In this document: positions 62,786 to 64,000 of the stretch, in pieces
Numbering within the stretch: the stretch's first letter is position 1
Layout: every line of letters starts with the position of its first letter
Assembly (NCBI GenBank): GCA_016800925.1
Contig: JABCPU010000056.1
Span: 1-64,000, forward strand
DNA from: Suillus spraguei
Taxonomy: Eukaryota > Basidiomycota > Agaricomycetes > Boletales > Suillaceae
DNA: 64,000 nucleotides
Reading direction: 5' to 3'
Notes under the pieces: generated by a model
What the model was told of the DNA's origin: nothing
The model's database searches: none
Seen by the model: only the letters and a program-made list of their open reading frames with translations
Program-made: the position numbers and the translations under genes

Positions 62786-64000
62786 ATGGAATCTATTCCT
62801 CCTTCATATACTCCTTCCCCACCCTCACCGTCATACACCCCGTCCCCACCCTCGCCGTCATACTCAACAGCGCTTCTCCCAGGGGAACAAACGGTTGAGG
62901 AGACTCGACGTCTGGGATTGCCAATTCAGAACGGAGTCTTTCGTAGAATAACAGACAATATCACGCTTGTTTTAAGAGATCAGCGGCCGGGGAGCGTAAC
63001 TCCCGTTTACGGCAGGAATGGACTCGTTAGAGGTCACGTTTCTTTGCGAAGCTCAGAAGGCCTTGTGGAGGTCTCCTTGAAGGTAGGGGTCACGTCTTTC
63101 TTCAATGTAGCTTTAGCTTATTTTTCCCAATAGCTTGAGGGTCACCTTCGTGTTGACACATCAGGGTCAATAATCACGGTATCGGTTGTATCTGATTCAT
63201 ATTGTCTATGGAGTTCATCGTCTACCGAGCCTTGTCCTAAGACCCTACCGTTTGCAATATTCTTTCCTTCTAGTTTCACTGATGGACGTCAACCGCGGCC
63301 TTTGCCCCCCTCATTTGAGGACAAATTTGGGACAACTGGCATGTGTTCCTACACACTCAGCGTCGTGGTCTCGAGACCTCGAAGATTTTTATCTTCTTTC
63401 CGCTCCAGTGATTCGTGAGTATCAGTCGCCGTGTTTTAAAATTTACATTTTCTGATTCAACAATTTACAGGCTTGTGGTACCCATATGCTATCATCCACG
63501 GTCTCGCCCACACGCGCCCATGCTTCCGAGCGACGTACCATTCATGACCACGGTGAAAATATCTCCCGAAGAATGGCATGAAGTGCTCTCCACTATGAAC
63601 GCAACGAAGAGTTCCGGGCTTACACCGGTACAATGTCTTGTAAGCCTTTCGACAAATTATGGTTTGCTCATGGTCCTGACTGCTGTGGTAGCTCTTTATT
63701 CCTTCAGTACAAGTGTATCCGTTATCCGAGTCCATACCGTTCCACCTCCAATTACGTGCCCCATCGAGTTCATTGGCCCTGTTCGTTGAAAAATCTGCAC
63801 TTGACCACGGCCTTCTCGTCCCCCCCTCAGGGGAAATAAATATCCGCGTCTACTTACTTCGCCAAGTGGTTACCAAAGTCTTTGAAGAACAAAAAGCGTC
63901 CAGTCGAATAATAGGAGAAGGGAAATTGACATCCTCTGCCCCTCTACCCGAAAACCATCACTCATATCGCAACGTCCCCCTTGGCGAGGGCATTGACTGC
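62786..64000 (+). CDS. Arrestin-like (N) domain protein, incomplete at right edge
   Basis: A predicted alpha-arrestin; these act as adaptors that bring Rsp5-type ubiquitin ligases to membrane transporters. The ATG at 62786 is followed by MESIPPSYTPSPPSPSY, a Pro/Ser/Tyr-rich repeat with a PPxY (PPSY) motif, the kind of site bound by WW domains of such ligases. The arrestin-N start follows: NGVFRRITDNITLVLRDQRPG, YGRNGLVRGHVSLRSS, VEVSLK. Further exons give VVSDSYCLWSSSS, a Pro-rich FPSSFTDGRQRPLPPSF, and CSYTLSVVVSR, the expected arrestin strands. Introns are inferred near 63085-63132, 63270, 63415 and 63640-63780. The frame is open toward the window edge (EINIRVYLLRQVV, then PLGEGIDC), so the C-terminal arrestin domain lies outside. 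Partner transporters cannot be guessed. Confidence 0.75.
62804..62870 (+). repeat. 27-bp coding repeat in the arrestin N-terminus
   Basis: Two full 27-bp units (62804-62830, 62831-62857) and the start of a third code for SYTPSPPSP repeated, giving the proline-rich arm. Because the unit is a multiple of three, copy number can change without a frameshift. Confidence 0.8.

Overview
The window is nuclear DNA of a filamentous basidiomycete, most likely an Agaricomycete close to the polypores. The evidence is about twenty densely packed genes on both strands, interrupted by many 45-70 nt GT-AG introns, short intergenic gaps, a polyporopepsin-type aspartic protease, a Tad/LINE-like retroelement relic, and protein families typical of mushrooms. 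No tRNA, rRNA, CRISPR or bacterial-type element was seen. Gene models were spliced by eye; outer limits and the exon joints quoted are reasoned from reading frame, splice sites and family motifs. Internal exon limits not quoted are approximate.

Layout. 1-3500: gene-poor, with a 16-bp tandem repeat and possible gene debris. 3511-3955: dead non-LTR retroelement C-terminus. 4037-7076 (+): APC2, the cullin-like scaffold of the anaphase-promoting complex, tail to tail with an alpha/beta hydrolase (7259-8648, -). 10667-11394 (+): unknown two-repeat protein. 11599-12937 (+): MYND zinc-finger protein. 13176-14224 (+): NAD(P)H-hydrate epimerase. 14593-15821 (+): hotdog thioesterase. 16688-18411 (+): polyporopepsin-like aspartic protease. 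20158-21424 (-): RanGAP (Rna1), head to head with the 16-kb midasin gene MDN1 (21682-37774, +). 38114-39336 (-): cis-prenyltransferase (Rer2), head to head with a membrane nucleotide pyrophosphatase/phosphodiesterase (39495-41889, +). 42145-43189 (-): SYLF/Ysc84 protein. 43409-45504 (-): secreted glucoamylase GH15-CBM20. 47143-48102 (+): Cys-rich basidiomycete protein of unknown role. 48941-50431 (+): PA-TM-RING ubiquitin ligase. 51295-53089 (+): four-finger CCCH protein with an internal exon duplication. 54218-55231 (+): tail-anchored heme oxygenase. 55581-57486 (-) and 58136-60010 (+): divergent pair of membrane-anchored aspartic proteases. 60467-62365 (+): dynactin p62 (DCTN4). 62786 to the right edge: arrestin-like protein with an N-terminal proline-rich repeat, incomplete.

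Most genes are housekeeping (cell cycle, nuclear transport, ribosome export, dolichol synthesis, dynein function, metabolite repair), interleaved with secreted hydrolases of a plant- or wood-decaying lifestyle. There is no operon and no clear biosynthetic cluster. No undescribed multi-gene system is evident. The observations most worth a second look are an apparent one-base lesion in MDN1, the in-gene exon-plus-intron duplication in the CCCH gene, the two-repeat orphan protein, and very small exons (14 and 18 nt) in the NPP active site and in the thioesterase.
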